A DNA stretch of 64,000 bases from Agromyces sp. SYSU T00194 (GCF_040496035.1 NZ_JBEPJZ010000001.1:1240001-1304000); one strand, 5' to 3'. Shown: positions 43,521 to 52,509, numbered from the stretch's first letter. Notes: generated by a model not told the origin, from the letters alone. Made by a program: numbers and translations.

Positions 43521-44470
43521 CCGTCATCCGCGTCGGCACCCGTGGCAGCGCGCTCGCGCTGGCGCAGACGCGTCAGGTCGCCGAGCGGCTGGCGAAGGCG
43601 GCCGGTGCGGAGATCGAGTACGTGACGGTGACCACCGAGGGCGACGTCTCGCGCGCCTCCCTCGCGTCGCTCGGCGGCACCGGGGTCTTCGCCACGGCCC
43701 TGCGCGAGTCGCTGCTCGCCGGCGAGTGCGACGTGGTCGTGCACTCGCTGAAGGACCTCCCCACGGCCGAGCACGAGGGCCTGCGGCTCGGCGCGGTGCC
43801 GAAGCGGGCCGATGCCCGTGACGCGCTGTGCGCCGCCGGGGGCCGCACGCTCGCGACGCTCCCCGAGGGCGCGCGCATCGGCACCGGTTCCCCCCGCCGC
43901 ATCGCGCAGCTCGCCGAAGCGCGCCCCGACGTGGTCGCCGTCGACATCCGCGGCAACATCGACACCCGCCTGGGCAAGGTCGCCGACGGCGAGCTCGACG
44001 CGGTGCTGCTGGCCGCAGCCGGCCTCGGCCGGCTCGGGCGGTCGGATGCCGCGACCGACCTCCTCCCGATCGACGAGTGGCCCACCGCTCCGGGTCAGGG
44101 CGCGCTCGCGCTCGAGGTGCGCGCCGAGCGCGCGTCACGCGAACTGGAGCGCGGCCTCGGCGCCGTCGACCACGGCACCACCCGCGCCACGGTGCTCGCG
44201 GAGCGGCTCGTGCTCGCGGGCCTCGAGGCCGGATGCTCCGCACCGATCGCGGCCCATTCCTTTGTGGACGACGACCTGCTGTTCCTGACGGCCACTGTGT
44301 ACAGTGGCGATGGAACGCAGCGGGTGACCAGCTCGCACGCGGCCACCCCCGAGAGCCGACGGGCCCCCCACCTGGCCGATGCCGCTCGCGAGGTCGCCGC
44401 GCGTGCGGTCGAAGAGCTCCTCGGCAACGGCGCCGCCGAACTCGCACCGAAGGAGGAGGAGGCGCCGTGA
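43517..44470 (+). CDS. hemC: Porphobilinogen deaminase (hydroxymethylbilane synthase)
   Basis: Condenses four porphobilinogens to hydroxymethylbilane. 317 residues. RVGTRGSALALAQT begins the protein; VHSLKDLPT near residue 78 contains the catalytic aspartate, GTGSPRRIAQL near residue 124 and DIRGNIDTRL near residue 145 hold substrate-binding arginines, and the cysteine carrying the dipyrromethane cofactor is in LEAGCSAPIA near residue 241. Start is GTG 43517, overlapping the hemH stop by four bases; its own stop overlaps hemD in the same way. Confidence 0.96.
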   Translation: MTVIRVGTRGSALALAQTRQVAERLAKAAGAEIEYVTVTTEGDVSRASLASLGGTGVFATALRESLLAGECDVVVHSLKDLPTAEHEGLRLGAVPKRADARDALCAAGGRTLATLPEGARIGTGSPRRIAQLAEARPDVVAVDIRGNIDTRLGKVADGELDAVLLAAAGLGRLGRSDAATDLLPIDEWPTAPGQGALALEVRAERASRELERGLGAVDHGTTRATVLAERLVLAGLEAGCSAPIAAHSFVDDDLLFLTATVYSGDGTQRVTSSHAATPESRRAPHLADAAREVAARAVEELLGNGAAELAPKEEEAP

Positions 44471-45282
44471 GCGAATACGAGCCGGTCACCGGCGCCATCA
44501 ACCTCCCCAATCCGCGCCACGACAAGCCCCTCAGCGGCTGGCGGGTGCTCGTGCCGCGCGGCGGCCCCTGGGGCGACAGCGTCGCCGCGAGCCTGCGCAT
44601 GCGCGGCGCCTCGCCGATCATCGCGCCCATGATCAACTTCGCCGCGACCGACGACGCCCCCGCCCTCGAGGCGGCGCTCGGCCGGCTCGCCGCGGGCGCC
44701 TTCGACTGGGTGACCGTGACCAGCGCGACCACCGTCGACGTGCTGAGCTCGCACCGCGCGGTCATCCCGCCCACGACCAAGGTCGCCGCCGTCGGCGAGT
44801 CCACGGCCGCGGCCCTCATCGCCGCCGGCTACCGCGCCGACATCGTGCCCTCCGAGGACAACTCGGCCAAGGGCCTCCTCGACGAGTGGACCGCCGCAAC
44901 CGACGGGGCGTTCCCGCTCCGCGTCCTCGCGCTGCGCTCGGCGATCGCCAAGCAGGTGCTGAGCGTCGGCCTCGCCCGCATCGGGCACCACGTCGAGGCC
45001 GTCGTCGCGTACCGCACCGTCGGCGTGCCGGTCGCGCAGAAGGTCGTCGACGACGTGCGGGCCGGCAAGGTGCAGGCGCTGCTGGTCACCTCGGGCAGCG
45101 TCGCCGAGCAGGTCCAGCAGCAGTTCGGGTCGATCCCGGAGGAGACGCTCGTCGCCGCGATCGGCCCGCAGACGATGCACGACGCGCAGGACCACGGGCT
45201 GCGCATCGACGTGGTCGCCGCGGAGCGCAGCGCCGAGTCGCTGATCGAGGCGGTCGTGCAGGCGGCGCGCCAGCAGGTCTAG
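44467..45282 (+). CDS. hemD: Uroporphyrinogen-III synthase
   Basis: Cyclises hydroxymethylbilane with inversion of ring D. 271 residues of low sequence conservation as is normal; recognisable are the GWRVLVPRGGPWGD opening, FDWVTVTSATTVDVL near residue 80, VAAVGESTAAAL near residue 102, and the second-domain LLVTSGSVAEQVQQQF and AAIGPQTMHDAQDHG. Start is GTG 44467 overlapping hemC. It ends the coupled hemQ-hemH-hemC-hemD run; a 19-bp tandem array starts two bases after its stop. Confidence 0.93.
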   Translation: MSEYEPVTGAINLPNPRHDKPLSGWRVLVPRGGPWGDSVAASLRMRGASPIIAPMINFAATDDAPALEAALGRLAAGAFDWVTVTSATTVDVLSSHRAVIPPTTKVAAVGESTAAALIAAGYRADIVPSEDNSAKGLLDEWTAATDGAFPLRVLALRSAIAKQVLSVGLARIGHHVEAVVAYRTVGVPVAQKVVDDVRAGKVQALLVTSGSVAEQVQQQFGSIPEETLVAAIGPQTMHDAQDHGLRIDVVAAERSAESLIEAVVQAARQQV

Positions 45283-45283
45283 C

Positions 45284-45454
45284 GCGCCGGCAGGTGCGAC
45301 GCGCGCCGGCAGGGCTGGCCCGCGCCGGCATGGCTGGCCCGTGCAGCCGGGTATGACGCGCGCCGGGAGGCCTGACCCGCGCCGGGAGGGCCGACCCGCG
45401 CCGGCGGGGCCGACCCGCGCCGGCGGGTATGACGCGCGCCGGCAGGGCGCACGC
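45284..45454. repeat. Minisatellite: nine tandem units of exactly 19 bp
   Basis: GCGCCGG starts at 45284, 45303, 45322, 45360, 45379, 45398, 45417 and 45436, all on a strict 19-bp grid; the unit at 45341 is degenerate. The consensus is about GCGCCGGCRGGGCYGACCC. As 19 is not divisible by three it cannot code for a repeated peptide. It fills the gap between the convergent hemD and SDR genes; the rest of that gap (45455-45510) shows nothing. Confidence 0.88.
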
Positions 45455-45510
45455 CCACCCGGAGGCATCCGTCACCCGCATCGGGGCGAGCGGATGCCGC
45501 CGGCGAACGG

Positions 45511-46434
45511 TCAGCGCGCCGCGGCCTGCTCCGCGGGCGACGTGTCGCCGGCCTTCGCGACGATGCCGCGCATGATCGACCAGTACCCGACCGGCGCGAT
45601 GCGCGTGACGAGGTCGCTGAGGCGCGCGTCGCGGCCGATGAAGATGCGGGGGCGGCGGCGCTCGATGCCTGCGACGATCCGCTCCGCGGCCTGCGCGGCG
45701 GTGGTCCGGTAGAGCGCGGCCTGCGCGTCGGCGGCGCGCGCGGCGACCCCGGCGTCGACCATGGCGGCGACGCGCGCGTGGTGGATGATGCCCGTCTGCA
45801 CCCCGCCCGGGTAGATGGCGGAGACGGTCACGTCGGTGCGCTCGAGCTCGTGGCGCAGCGCGTCGGTGAAGCCGCGTACCGCGAACTTCGAGGTGACGTA
45901 GGGCACGCGGCCGGCGGGCGCGGCCAGGCCGTACAGGCTGGACACGTTCGCGAGGTGCGCAGCGGGTCGCTCCCGCAGCAGGGGCAGGAACGCCTTCGCC
46001 AGCGCGACCGTGCCCCAGAGGTTCACGTCGACGACCCAGCGGAACTCCTCGATGCTGAGCTGCTCGAACGTGCCCAGCATCGACACGCCCGCGCAGTGCA
46101 GCAGCACGTCGACGCGGCCGTGCGCCGCGCGCACGGCGTCGGGCAGCGCCGCGACCGCGTCGAGGTCGGTCAGGTCGACGACGTGGGCGGATGCCTCGGT
46201 GCCCGCATCGTGGAATTCGGCGACCAGGGTCGCGAGCACGTCGGCGTTGCGGTCGACGAGGGCGAGGCGCGCACCACGGCGGGCGAGCAGGCGGGCCGAC
46301 TCGAGGCCCATGCCGCTCGCGGCGCCGGTGACGACGCAGACCGCGTCGTCGAGTCGCAGGCGGCGGCGCCGGCGTCGTGCGACCGGGAGGGGGGCGGTCT
46401 CGGGGGCGGGGTCGGGCTGGGGGGCGGTGCGCAT
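45511..46434 (-). CDS. SDR family oxidoreductase
   Basis: Short-chain dehydrogenase of 307 residues. After a basic N-terminal tail (ARRRRRRLRLDD) the cofactor loop VTGAASGMGLE starts near residue 34; HCAGVSMLGTFEQLS near residue 110 corresponds to NNAG, and the catalytic set is NVSSLYGL and YVTSKFAV near residues 160-182. The C-terminal 60 residues (RRRPRIFIGRDARLSDLVTRIAP) are an extension seen in SDRs acting on lipids or retinol-like substrates. The substrate is not known. The ATG at 46434 has GAGGACACC upstream. It converges with hemD. Confidence 0.82.
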   Translation of the reverse strand: MRTAPQPDPAPETAPLPVARRRRRRLRLDDAVCVVTGAASGMGLESARLLARRGARLALVDRNADVLATLVAEFHDAGTEASAHVVDLTDLDAVAALPDAVRAAHGRVDVLLHCAGVSMLGTFEQLSIEEFRWVVDVNLWGTVALAKAFLPLLRERPAAHLANVSSLYGLAAPAGRVPYVTSKFAVRGFTDALRHELERTDVTVSAIYPGGVQTGIIHHARVAAMVDAGVAARAADAQAALYRTTAAQAAERIVAGIERRRPRIFIGRDARLSDLVTRIAPVGYWSIMRGIVAKAGDTSPAEQAAAR

Positions 46435-46532
46435 GGTGTCCTCGGGTTCCGCAGGCGGCAGCTTCGCCGCCCTGACGGTGCAGGACGCTAGCACGCCGCG
46501 CCCGTCCCCCCGAATCCCCTGTGGGTGGGCGG

Positions 46533-46664
46533 CGCTTTTCAGGAGCGGCGGAGGCCTGATGGCGAATGTGTGCGCGGGCGGTGGCCGATGCGGTGGCGTT
46601 GCGCGCCGCCGGGCGCGCTCGCGCACGATCGGGTCGCGGGGCTCGGGCGAGCTCCTGAAAAGCG
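46533..46664. repeat. Palindromic intergenic element, copy B (CGCTTTTCAGGA family)
   Basis: A 132-bp element with perfect 14-bp terminal inverted repeats (CGCTTTTCAGGAGC at 46533 and its complement at 46651-46664). It lies in the 398-bp gap between the SDR start and the flotillin stop. The ends match those of copies A and C; the interior is not conserved by eye. Confidence 0.75.
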
Positions 46665-46699
46665 GGCCCGGGGTGGGGTCGAGGTCGGCCGATGCGCAT

Positions 46700-46762
46700 C
46701 GCCGAGTCCACCGAACGCGCCGCCGAGTCCGACGAATGCCCCGCCGAGTTTCCCCGATGCGC
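46700..46762. repeat. Three 21-bp tandem units
   Basis: CGCCGAGT starts at 46700, 46721 and 46742, an exact 21-bp period, with units of about 70-80% identity. Non-coding stretch between copy B and the flotillin terminator hairpin. Confidence 0.6.
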
Positions 46763-46777
46763 ACCGCGCCCGCCCCA

Positions 46778-46814
46778 CGCGCCCGCCCCACGCGGATGCG
46801 ATGGGGCGGGCGCG
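46778..46814 (-). terminator. Hairpin after the flotillin gene
   Basis: Arms 46778-46790 and 46802-46814 pair perfectly over 13 bp of G/C-rich sequence with an 11-base loop, 19 bp beyond the flotillin stop on the minus strand. There is no T-run, as usual for actinobacteria. Confidence 0.65.
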
Positions 46815-46832
46815 ACGCGTACGAGCGGCGGG

Positions 46833-48290
46833 TCAGGCGCGCTCGGCGTCAGACGACTTCGCGAGCTGCCCGCCCGCGAGCCCGGCGAGGATCGCCGAGA
46901 CGTCGAGGCCGGTCAGCGACTTCACGACCTCGGTGCCCTCGCCGAGCACCTGCCCGACCGACTTCGTGACGGCGCTGGCGCCGTCGGTGGAGACGACCGT
47001 GAAGGTGTCGATCGCGCTGATCGGCTTGGCCGCCGCGCGGATGATCTCGGGCAGGCGGGAGATGATCTCCTGCGCGAGCGCCGCCTCGCCGTACTTCTCG
47101 AGTGCGAGCGCCTTGGCGTCCGTGGCATCCGCCTCGGCCAGGCCCTCGGCGCGGATCGCGGCCGCGCGCGCCTCGCCGTCGGCCTGCACGCCTGCCGCGA
47201 GCGCCACCTGGCGGTCGCGCTCCGCCTCGCCGGCCCGGCGCACCGCGGTCGCGGCCGCCTCGGCATCCTGCACGGCGGCGACCTTGTTCGCCTCGGCGAT
47301 CTTCGTGCGCTTGTAGGCCTCGGCCTCGGTCGCGGCGTTCGCCGCGTCGCGCTGGGCCGTCGCGCGCTGCACCGACGCGTAGGCGTCGGCCTCGGCCGGC
47401 TTGCGCACCTCGATGTCGAGGCGCTCCTGGGTGACGCGCGCCTGCTCGGCGAGGGCCTCGCGCTCCTCGACGGCGACGATGCGGTCCTGCTCGGCCTTGG
47501 CGAGTTCGCCAGCGGCGTCGGCCTCGGCGTTGGCACGGTCGGTCTCGGCCTTGATCTGCGCCTGCTTGAGGCTGAGCGCCTTCTGGCGCTCGGCGATCTG
47601 CTCCGCCGCCTCGATGCGCGCGAACTCGCTGGCGCGCGCGGCCTCCGACTCGCTGACCTCGGCGACCTGGCGGGCCCGGGCGGCCTCGGCGCGGCCGAGG
47701 TTGTCGAGGTAGTCGCTGCCCGGCGTGGAGATGTCGGAGATGTTCAGCAGGTCGACCTGGAGGCCCTGCTCGATGAGGTCGGCCTTCGTCTCGGCGACGA
47801 CCCGCTCCGACAGGCTCTTGCGGTCGGAGATGATCTGCTCGATCGTCATGTCGCCGACGATCGAGCGCAGCGACCCCTCGAGCGACTCGCTGATGATGTC
47901 GGTGAGGGCCTCCTGCTGCGAGAGGAAGCGCTGGCCGGCGCGACGCACGCCCTCCTCGGTACCGCTGACCTTGAAGTTGATCGACGCCTTGATGGCGATC
48001 TTCACGCGGTTCTTGTCGACGCCCTCGACGGTGATGCCGATCTGGCGCTGCTCGAGCGAGATCGCGAAGCCCTGCTGCAGGATCGGCCAGACGAAGGTGC
48101 GCCCGCCGATGATCACGCGGGGGCCCGCGGCGGCGTCCCCCATCGACGACCGGCCGGCGCGGCCGACGATGATGAGCGCCTCGTTCGGGGGCACGCGACG
48201 GATGCGCCGCGCGATGAAGACGAACAGCGAGACCACCGCGATCGCGAGTGCTGCGACGGCGATGACCTGGATCAGGGGGTCGACGAACAT
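46833..48290 (-). CDS. floT: Flotillin-like SPFH/Band 7 protein
   Basis: Membrane scaffold protein of 485 residues, FloT/YuaG type. An N-terminal membrane hairpin (VIAVAALAIAVVSLFVFIARR) is followed by the SPFH domain to about residue 200 (PNEALIIVGRAGR, SISFKV-like INFKVSG). Residues about 215-390 are a long Ala/Glu-rich coiled coil (EAARASEFARIEAAEQIAERQ) typical of flotillins, and the tail is Gly/Ala-rich. Flotillins organise functional membrane microdomains and influence fluidity. The NfeD/YuaF-like gene lies 76 bp upstream on the same strand, matching the yuaF-floT pairing of Bacillus. Confidence 0.9.
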   Translation of the reverse strand: MFVDPLIQVIAVAALAIAVVSLFVFIARRIRRVPPNEALIIVGRAGRSSMGDAAAGPRVIIGGRTFVWPILQQGFAISLEQRQIGITVEGVDKNRVKIAIKASINFKVSGTEEGVRRAGQRFLSQQEALTDIISESLEGSLRSIVGDMTIEQIISDRKSLSERVVAETKADLIEQGLQVDLLNISDISTPGSDYLDNLGRAEAARARQVAEVSESEAARASEFARIEAAEQIAERQKALSLKQAQIKAETDRANAEADAAGELAKAEQDRIVAVEEREALAEQARVTQERLDIEVRKPAEADAYASVQRATAQRDAANAATEAEAYKRTKIAEANKVAAVQDAEAAATAVRRAGEAERDRQVALAAGVQADGEARAAAIRAEGLAEADATDAKALALEKYGEAALAQEIISRLPEIIRAAAKPISAIDTFTVVSTDGASAVTKSVGQVLGEGTEVVKSLTGLDVSAILAGLAGGQLAKSSDAERA

Positions 48291-48366
48291 GGGTGCCTCT
48301 CTGGGACGTGCGGGTGCGGGTTGTCTCGGGGGAGCGGGGGGCGAGCGGATGCGCCGTGCGCGCGGC

Positions 48367-48837
48367 CTACTCGGGTGCGACCTTCACGCGGGCGCCGACG
48401 TGGTCGACCACGCGGATGCGCACGCCCGCCGCGATGTCCTCGTCGGCGAAGGCGAGGCGGCGCTCGATCTCGCCGGGGCCGTCGAGGCTGACCTCGCCGC
48501 CCGTGAGGCCGACGGGTGCGGTGGTGTAGCCCGCGAGGCCGACCGCGCTGGCGGGGGCGCCGTCGGAGCTCGCCGCGAGCCGGCGCACGAGGAGCACGCT
48601 GAGCACGTAGGCGACGAGGGCGAGCACGACGGCGAGCACGTACGCCCAGCCGACGTCGAGGCCCCAGCTCAGCGTGAGCGCACCGGCCGCGCCGAACACG
48701 ACGCCGCCGACGCCGAGCGCCGTCGCGGAGATGAACCCGTCGCCGAAGTCGAGGTGGTCGAACAGGTCGCCGAGCAGCAGCGAGATCACGAGCAGCAGCA
48801 GGCCGGCGCCGCCGACGAGCAGGAACGGCAGCAGCAT
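48367..48837 (-). CDS. NfeD/YuaF-like membrane protein
   Basis: A 156-residue protein with two or three N-terminal membrane helices (LLPFLLVGGAGLLLLVISLLLG; LGVGGVVFGAAGALTLSWGL; WAYVLAVVLALVAYVLSVLLV) and a C-terminal beta-barrel OB-like domain of about 60 residues (AGYTTAPVGLTGGEVSLDG). This is the short NfeD type without a protease domain, the usual partner of flotillin. It lies just upstream of the flotillin gene and is likely cotranscribed. Confidence 0.82.
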   Translation of the reverse strand: MLLPFLLVGGAGLLLLVISLLLGDLFDHLDFGDGFISATALGVGGVVFGAAGALTLSWGLDVGWAYVLAVVLALVAYVLSVLLVRRLAASSDGAPASAVGLAGYTTAPVGLTGGEVSLDGPGEIERRLAFADEDIAAGVRIRVVDHVGARVKVAPE

Positions 48838-48978
48838 CCATCGCCCTTTCGCGCAGGTCGCGGAGCACGGAACGCCCCCGCCCGGTCACCCTAACCGGAC
48901 CCCGCCGTCAGCGTCCGCCGGATGTGGAGAACGCGCATCGTCCGGTCGGCCGAGGCGGCGGAGTCGACGTGGCGAGCA

Positions 48979-49112
48979 CCCGTTCTCAGGAACCCCGCGC
49001 GCGGCGCGGTGGAATCCGGCGCCGGCGCGGCGGGATCCGGCACATTCCAGCCGTGATCGGAGCGGAGGTGCCGGATTCCACCGCCGGCCGCGCGGGTATT
49101 CCTGAAAAGCGC
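48979..49112. repeat. Palindromic intergenic element, copy C (CGCTTTTCAGGA family)
   Basis: Imperfect inverted repeat of about 42-bp arms, 48979-49020 and 49070-49112, sharing the inner segment GGTGGAATCCGGC and the outer end (CGCTTTTCAGGAA on one arm, CGTTCTCAGGAA on the other). It lies in the 350-bp divergent gap between the NfeD-like gene and hemB. Length (134 bp) matches copies A and B. Confidence 0.72.
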
Positions 49113-49175
49113 CACCCCCCCCCGCGGGCGGACGGGGGCGCGCGGGCTCCCGGCGGACGTGGAGCGGCGCCCGCG

Positions 49176-49181
49176 TAGGCT
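49176..49181 (+). promoter_or_regulatory. -10 box of hemB (leaderless type)
   Basis: TAGGCT, six bases, then the GTG at 49188; no ribosome site in between. Confidence 0.55.
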
Positions 49182-49187
49182 GGTCGG

Positions 49188-50186
49188 GTGAGTGCTGCGC
49201 CCGCCCCCCGCATCCGTCCCCGGCGCCTCCGCCAGAGCCCGGCCTTCCGCCGGCTCGTCGCGGAGACCCGCCTGCACCCGGCCGACCTCGTGCTGCCGCT
49301 GTTCGTGCGCGAGGGGCTCGCCGAGCCGATGCCGATCGCCTCGATGCCGGGCGTCATGCAGCACAGCCTCGACTCGGTGCGCGGGGTCGTGGCGGATGCC
49401 GCGGCGGCCGGCGTCGGCGGCGTGATGCTGTTCGGCGTGCCGGAGGTGCGCGACGCGCGCGGCTCGGGCGCGACCGACCCCGACGGCATCCTGAACGTCG
49501 CCACCCGCGTCGTGCGCGAGGAGGCCGGCGACGCGCTCGTCGTGCAGACCGACCTGTGCCTCGACGAGTTCACCGATCACGGTCACTGCGGCCTGCTCGA
49601 CGATCGCGGCGTCGTCGACAACGACGCCACCCTCGAGCGCTACGCCGAGATGGGCGTGGAGCAGGCGCGCGCCGGATCCCAGCTGCTCGGCCTCTCCGGC
49701 ATGATGGACGGCCAGGTCGCCGCGGTGCGCGAGGCGCTCGACGCCGAGGGCCACACCGACACGGCGCTGCTCGCGTACTCGGGCAAGTACGCGTCGGCGT
49801 TCTACGGCCCGTTCCGCGATGCGGTCGAGTCGACGCTCGACGGCGACCGACGCACCTACCAGCTCGACCCCGCGAACCGCCGCGAGGGCGCGCGCGAGGC
49901 CGCGCTCGACATCGACGAGGGCGCCGACATCGTCATGGTCAAGCCCGCCGGCACCTACCTCGACGTGCTCGCCGACGTCGCCGCGACCAGCGAGGTGCCC
50001 GTCTGGGCGTACCAGGTGTCGGGCGAGTACGCGATGATCGAGGCGGCTGCGGCCCACGGCTGGATCGACCGGCGCCGCGCCGTCGCGGAGTCGGTGCTCG
50101 GCATCCGCCGCGCCGGCGCCGACGCCGTGCTCACCTACTGGGCGACCGAGCTCGCCGCATGGATCACCGCAGGAGACACCGCATGA
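49188..50186 (+). CDS. hemB: Delta-aminolevulinic acid dehydratase (porphobilinogen synthase)
   Basis: Condenses two 5-aminolevulinates to porphobilinogen. 332 residues. [11 protein letters not shown] near residue 34 and [16 protein letters not shown] near residue 82 precede the metal site; [19 protein letters not shown] near residue 121 contains two of the cysteines (Cys 125 and Cys 135 region) and an aspartate in place of some zinc ligands. The Schiff-base lysines are in [13 protein letters not shown] and [12 protein letters not shown]. Start is GTG 49188 next to a leaderless promoter. The stop overlaps hemL (ATGA). Confidence 0.96.
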   Translation: MSAAPAPRIRPRRLRQSPAFRRLVAETRLHPADLVLPLFVREGLAEPMPIASMPGVMQHSLDSVRGVVADAAAAGVGGVMLFGVPEVRDARGSGATDPDGILNVATRVVREEAGDALVVQTDLCLDEFTDHGHCGLLDDRGVVDNDATLERYAEMGVEQARAGSQLLGLSGMMDGQVAAVREALDAEGHTDTALLAYSGKYASAFYGPFRDAVESTLDGDRRTYQLDPANRREGAREAALDIDEGADIVMVKPAGTYLDVLADVAATSEVPVWAYQVSGEYAMIEAAAAHGWIDRRRAVAESVLGIRRAGADAVLTYWATELAAWITAGDTA

Positions 50187-51568
50187 CCGACCTCACCACC
50201 GACCCGGCCGCCGTTGCCGCGCCCGACGTCAACGCCGAGCTGTTCGACCGCGCCCGCCGGGCGATCCCGGGCGGCGTGAACTCGCCCGTGCGCGCGTACG
50301 GCTCCGTCGGCGGCACCCCGCGCTTCCTCGTCGCGGCGCGCGGCGCGACCGTGACCGACGTCGAGGGCCGCGAGTACGTCGACCTGGTCGCCGGGTGGGG
50401 GCCCGCGATCCTCGGCCACGCCGACCCGCGGGTGATCGAGGCGGTGCAGGATGCCGCGAGCCGCGGCCTCTCGTTCGGTGCATCCACCCCCGTGGAGACC
50501 GAGCTGGCCGAGCTCGTCGAGGAGCGCGTGTCGCCCGTCGAGCGCCTGCGCCTGGTCTCGACCGGCACCGAGGCGACCATGAGCGCCATCCGCCTCGCGC
50601 GCGGATTCACCGGTCGCGACGTGATCGTGAAGTTCGCCGGCCACTACCACGGCCACTCCGACGGGCTGCTCGCAGAGGCCGGCTCGGGCCTCGCGACCTT
50701 CGCGCTGCCCGCCTCCGCCGGCGTGCCCGCCGATATCACGGCGCTCACCCTCGTGCTGCCCTACAACGACCTCGAGGCCGTGCGCGCGGCGTTCGCCGCG
50801 CACGGCGACCGCATCGCCGCGGTCATCACCGAGGCCGCCGCCGCCAACATGGGCGTCGTGCCGCCCGACCCGGGCTTCAACGCGGCGCTCATCGAGCTGG
50901 CGCACCGGCACGGCGCGCTCGTCATCTCCGACGAGGTGCTCACCGGGTTCCGCGTCTCGCCCGCCGGCTGGTGGGGGCTCGAGAACGCCACCGACGGGCA
51001 GTCGGTCTTCGCCCCCGCATCCGACCAGTACCTGCCCGACCTCATGACCTTCGGCAAGGTCATCGGCGGCGGCATGCCGGTCGCCGCGCTCGGCGGCCGC
51101 GCCGACGTCATGGAGCTGCTCGCGCCGACCGGCCCGGTCTACCAGGCCGGCACGCTGTCGGGGAACCCGGTCGCGGTCGCCGCCGGCCTCGCCACGCTGC
51201 GCGCCGCCGACGACGACGTGTACGCGCGGCTCGACGAGGCGGCATCCGTCATCTCGAGCGAGGTCTCGCGGCACCTCGCCGCCGAGGGCGTCGCCCACGC
51301 GGTGCAGCGCGCGGGCAACCTCTTCAGCTTCGCCTTCGGGTCGGAGGTCGCCGACGGCGTGCGCGACTACGCGGGCGTGCAGCGTCAGGAGGCGTGGCGG
51401 TACGCCCCGTTCTTCCACGCCATGCTCGACGCGGGCGTCTCGCTGCCGCCGTCGGTCTTCGAGGCGTGGTTCGTCACCGCAGCGCACGACGAGCGCGTGA
51501 TCGACCGCATCGTCCAGGCGCTGCCCGCCGCGGCGAAGGCGGCTGCTGCCGCGACCCCCGCCGGCTGA
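50183..51568 (+). CDS. hemL: Glutamate-1-semialdehyde 2,1-aminomutase
   Basis: PLP enzyme of 461 residues converting glutamate-1-semialdehyde to 5-aminolevulinate. [17 protein letters not shown] (residues 28-44), [15 protein letters not shown] near residue 129, [10 protein letters not shown] near residue 154, SDEVLTGFR near residue 250 and [17 protein letters not shown] near residue 292, whose lysine binds PLP, are all family signatures. Overlaps hemB by four bases with an AGGAGA ribosome site inside hemB. A hairpin 18 bp after the stop ends the operon. Confidence 0.96.
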   Translation: MTDLTTDPAAVAAPDVNAELFDRARRAIPGGVNSPVRAYGSVGGTPRFLVAARGATVTDVEGREYVDLVAGWGPAILGHADPRVIEAVQDAASRGLSFGASTPVETELAELVEERVSPVERLRLVSTGTEATMSAIRLARGFTGRDVIVKFAGHYHGHSDGLLAEAGSGLATFALPASAGVPADITALTLVLPYNDLEAVRAAFAAHGDRIAAVITEAAAANMGVVPPDPGFNAALIELAHRHGALVISDEVLTGFRVSPAGWWGLENATDGQSVFAPASDQYLPDLMTFGKVIGGGMPVAALGGRADVMELLAPTGPVYQAGTLSGNPVAVAAGLATLRAADDDVYARLDEAASVISSEVSRHLAAEGVAHAVQRAGNLFSFAFGSEVADGVRDYAGVQRQEAWRYAPFFHAMLDAGVSLPPSVFEAWFVTAAHDERVIDRIVQALPAAAKAAAAATPAG

Positions 51569-51585
51569 CCCCCGCCGGCTGACCG

Positions 51586-51619
51586 CGCGGAGGGCGGGGC
51601 CGGGCGTCCGCCCTCCGCG
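51586..51619 (+). terminator. Hairpin after hemL
   Basis: Arms 51586-51597 and 51608-51619 form a perfect 12-bp G/C stem with a 10-base loop, 18 bp after the hemL stop. Confidence 0.65.
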
Positions 51620-51713
51620 AGCGGCCGCGCTCGTGGATTCGTCCAGTCCGCGCATCCGTGGTTTGTGCGCGTCCGATACCCTGCCCGGCATACGTGTCGG
51701 GCACACTGGATGC

Positions 51714-52082
51714 ATGGCCAACCTCCGCGTCCACTCCGATCGGCTCGAGCTGCAGCTCACCGCCGCGGAGAAGTCGCTCGCCTTCCGGCGGTCCGACGTG
51801 GTGGTCCAGCGCGAGGACATCCGCTCGGCGATCATCACCGACGACCCCTGGATCTGGGTGCGCGGCATCCGCCACCGCGGCTCGGTCGTGCCGCTCGTCG
51901 TCGCGGTCGGGGAGTGGAAGTCGCACGGCGGCATCGACTTCGTGCTGGTCAAGGGCAAGCGCCAGGCCGTGGTGCTCGACGTCGACGGCGAGGACTACTC
52001 GCGGCTCGTCGTCAGCACGAACCGCGCGGCCGAGCTCATCGAGTCGCTGAAGCTCGCCGACGCGGCGACGCCCGAGGAGTAG
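51714..52082 (+). CDS. Uncharacterised small protein (PH-like beta fold suggested)
   Basis: A 122-residue soluble protein. It is rich in beta-strand-like segments (LELQLTAAEKSLAFRRSDVVVQ, RSAIITDDPWIWVRG, FVLVKGKRQAVVLDV) and ends in a helix (TNRAAELIESLKLAD), an arrangement like a bacterial PH-type domain. No catalytic motif is visible. CACACT lies six bases before the ATG, a weak leaderless-type -10. It meets the convergent DUF1304 gene. Confidence 0.6.
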   Translation: MANLRVHSDRLELQLTAAEKSLAFRRSDVVVQREDIRSAIITDDPWIWVRGIRHRGSVVPLVVAVGEWKSHGGIDFVLVKGKRQAVVLDVDGEDYSRLVVSTNRAAELIESLKLADAATPEE

Positions 52083-52116
52083 CCCGCTCCGCCCCGGCGG
52101 GGCATCCGCTCGCCCG

Positions 52117-52497
52117 TCAGGCGAACAGGAACAGCACGAACCCGATCAGCGGCAGCGTGCCCTGCACCAGCGCGGGCCGCACGTAGCCGCGCCCCGAGGT
52201 CACCAGCACGGTCGCCGCGAGCACCATGCATGCGGTCGTGAACAGCGCGAGCGCGACCCCCGCCTCGACGAGCCCGACCCAGTAGAGGACGAGGCCGAGC
52301 CCCGCGCCCATGCCCAGGAAGAGGTTGTAGAAGCCCTGGTTGTAGGCCATCGGGCGCAGCGTGTCGGCATCCTCCTGGCTGCGCACGCCGAAGATGCGCC
52401 AGGTCGACGGCTTCGACCAGCGCACGCTCTCGAGCACGAAGATGTACCCGTGCAGCAGGGCGGCGAGGGCGACGACGATGCTCGCGATGACGGCCAT
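52117..52497 (-). CDS. DUF1304 family membrane protein
   Basis: A 126-residue protein with four membrane helices. The family block WRIFGVRSQEDADTLRPMAYNQGFYNLFLG is present between helices 1 and 2. Function is unknown for the family. A -10 box at 52504-52509 lies six bases before the ATG. It is divergent from the aldehyde dehydrogenase operon across 167 bp. Confidence 0.85.
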   Translation of the reverse strand: MAVIASIVVALAALLHGYIFVLESVRWSKPSTWRIFGVRSQEDADTLRPMAYNQGFYNLFLGMGAGLGLVLYWVGLVEAGVALALFTTACMVLAATVLVTSGRGYVRPALVQGTLPLIGFVLFLFA

Positions 52498-52503
52498 GGC
52501 GCC

Positions 52504-52509
52504 AGCGTA
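52504..52509 (-). promoter_or_regulatory. -10 box of the DUF1304 gene
   Basis: Minus-strand TACGCT, six bases, then the ATG at 52497. Confidence 0.45.
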
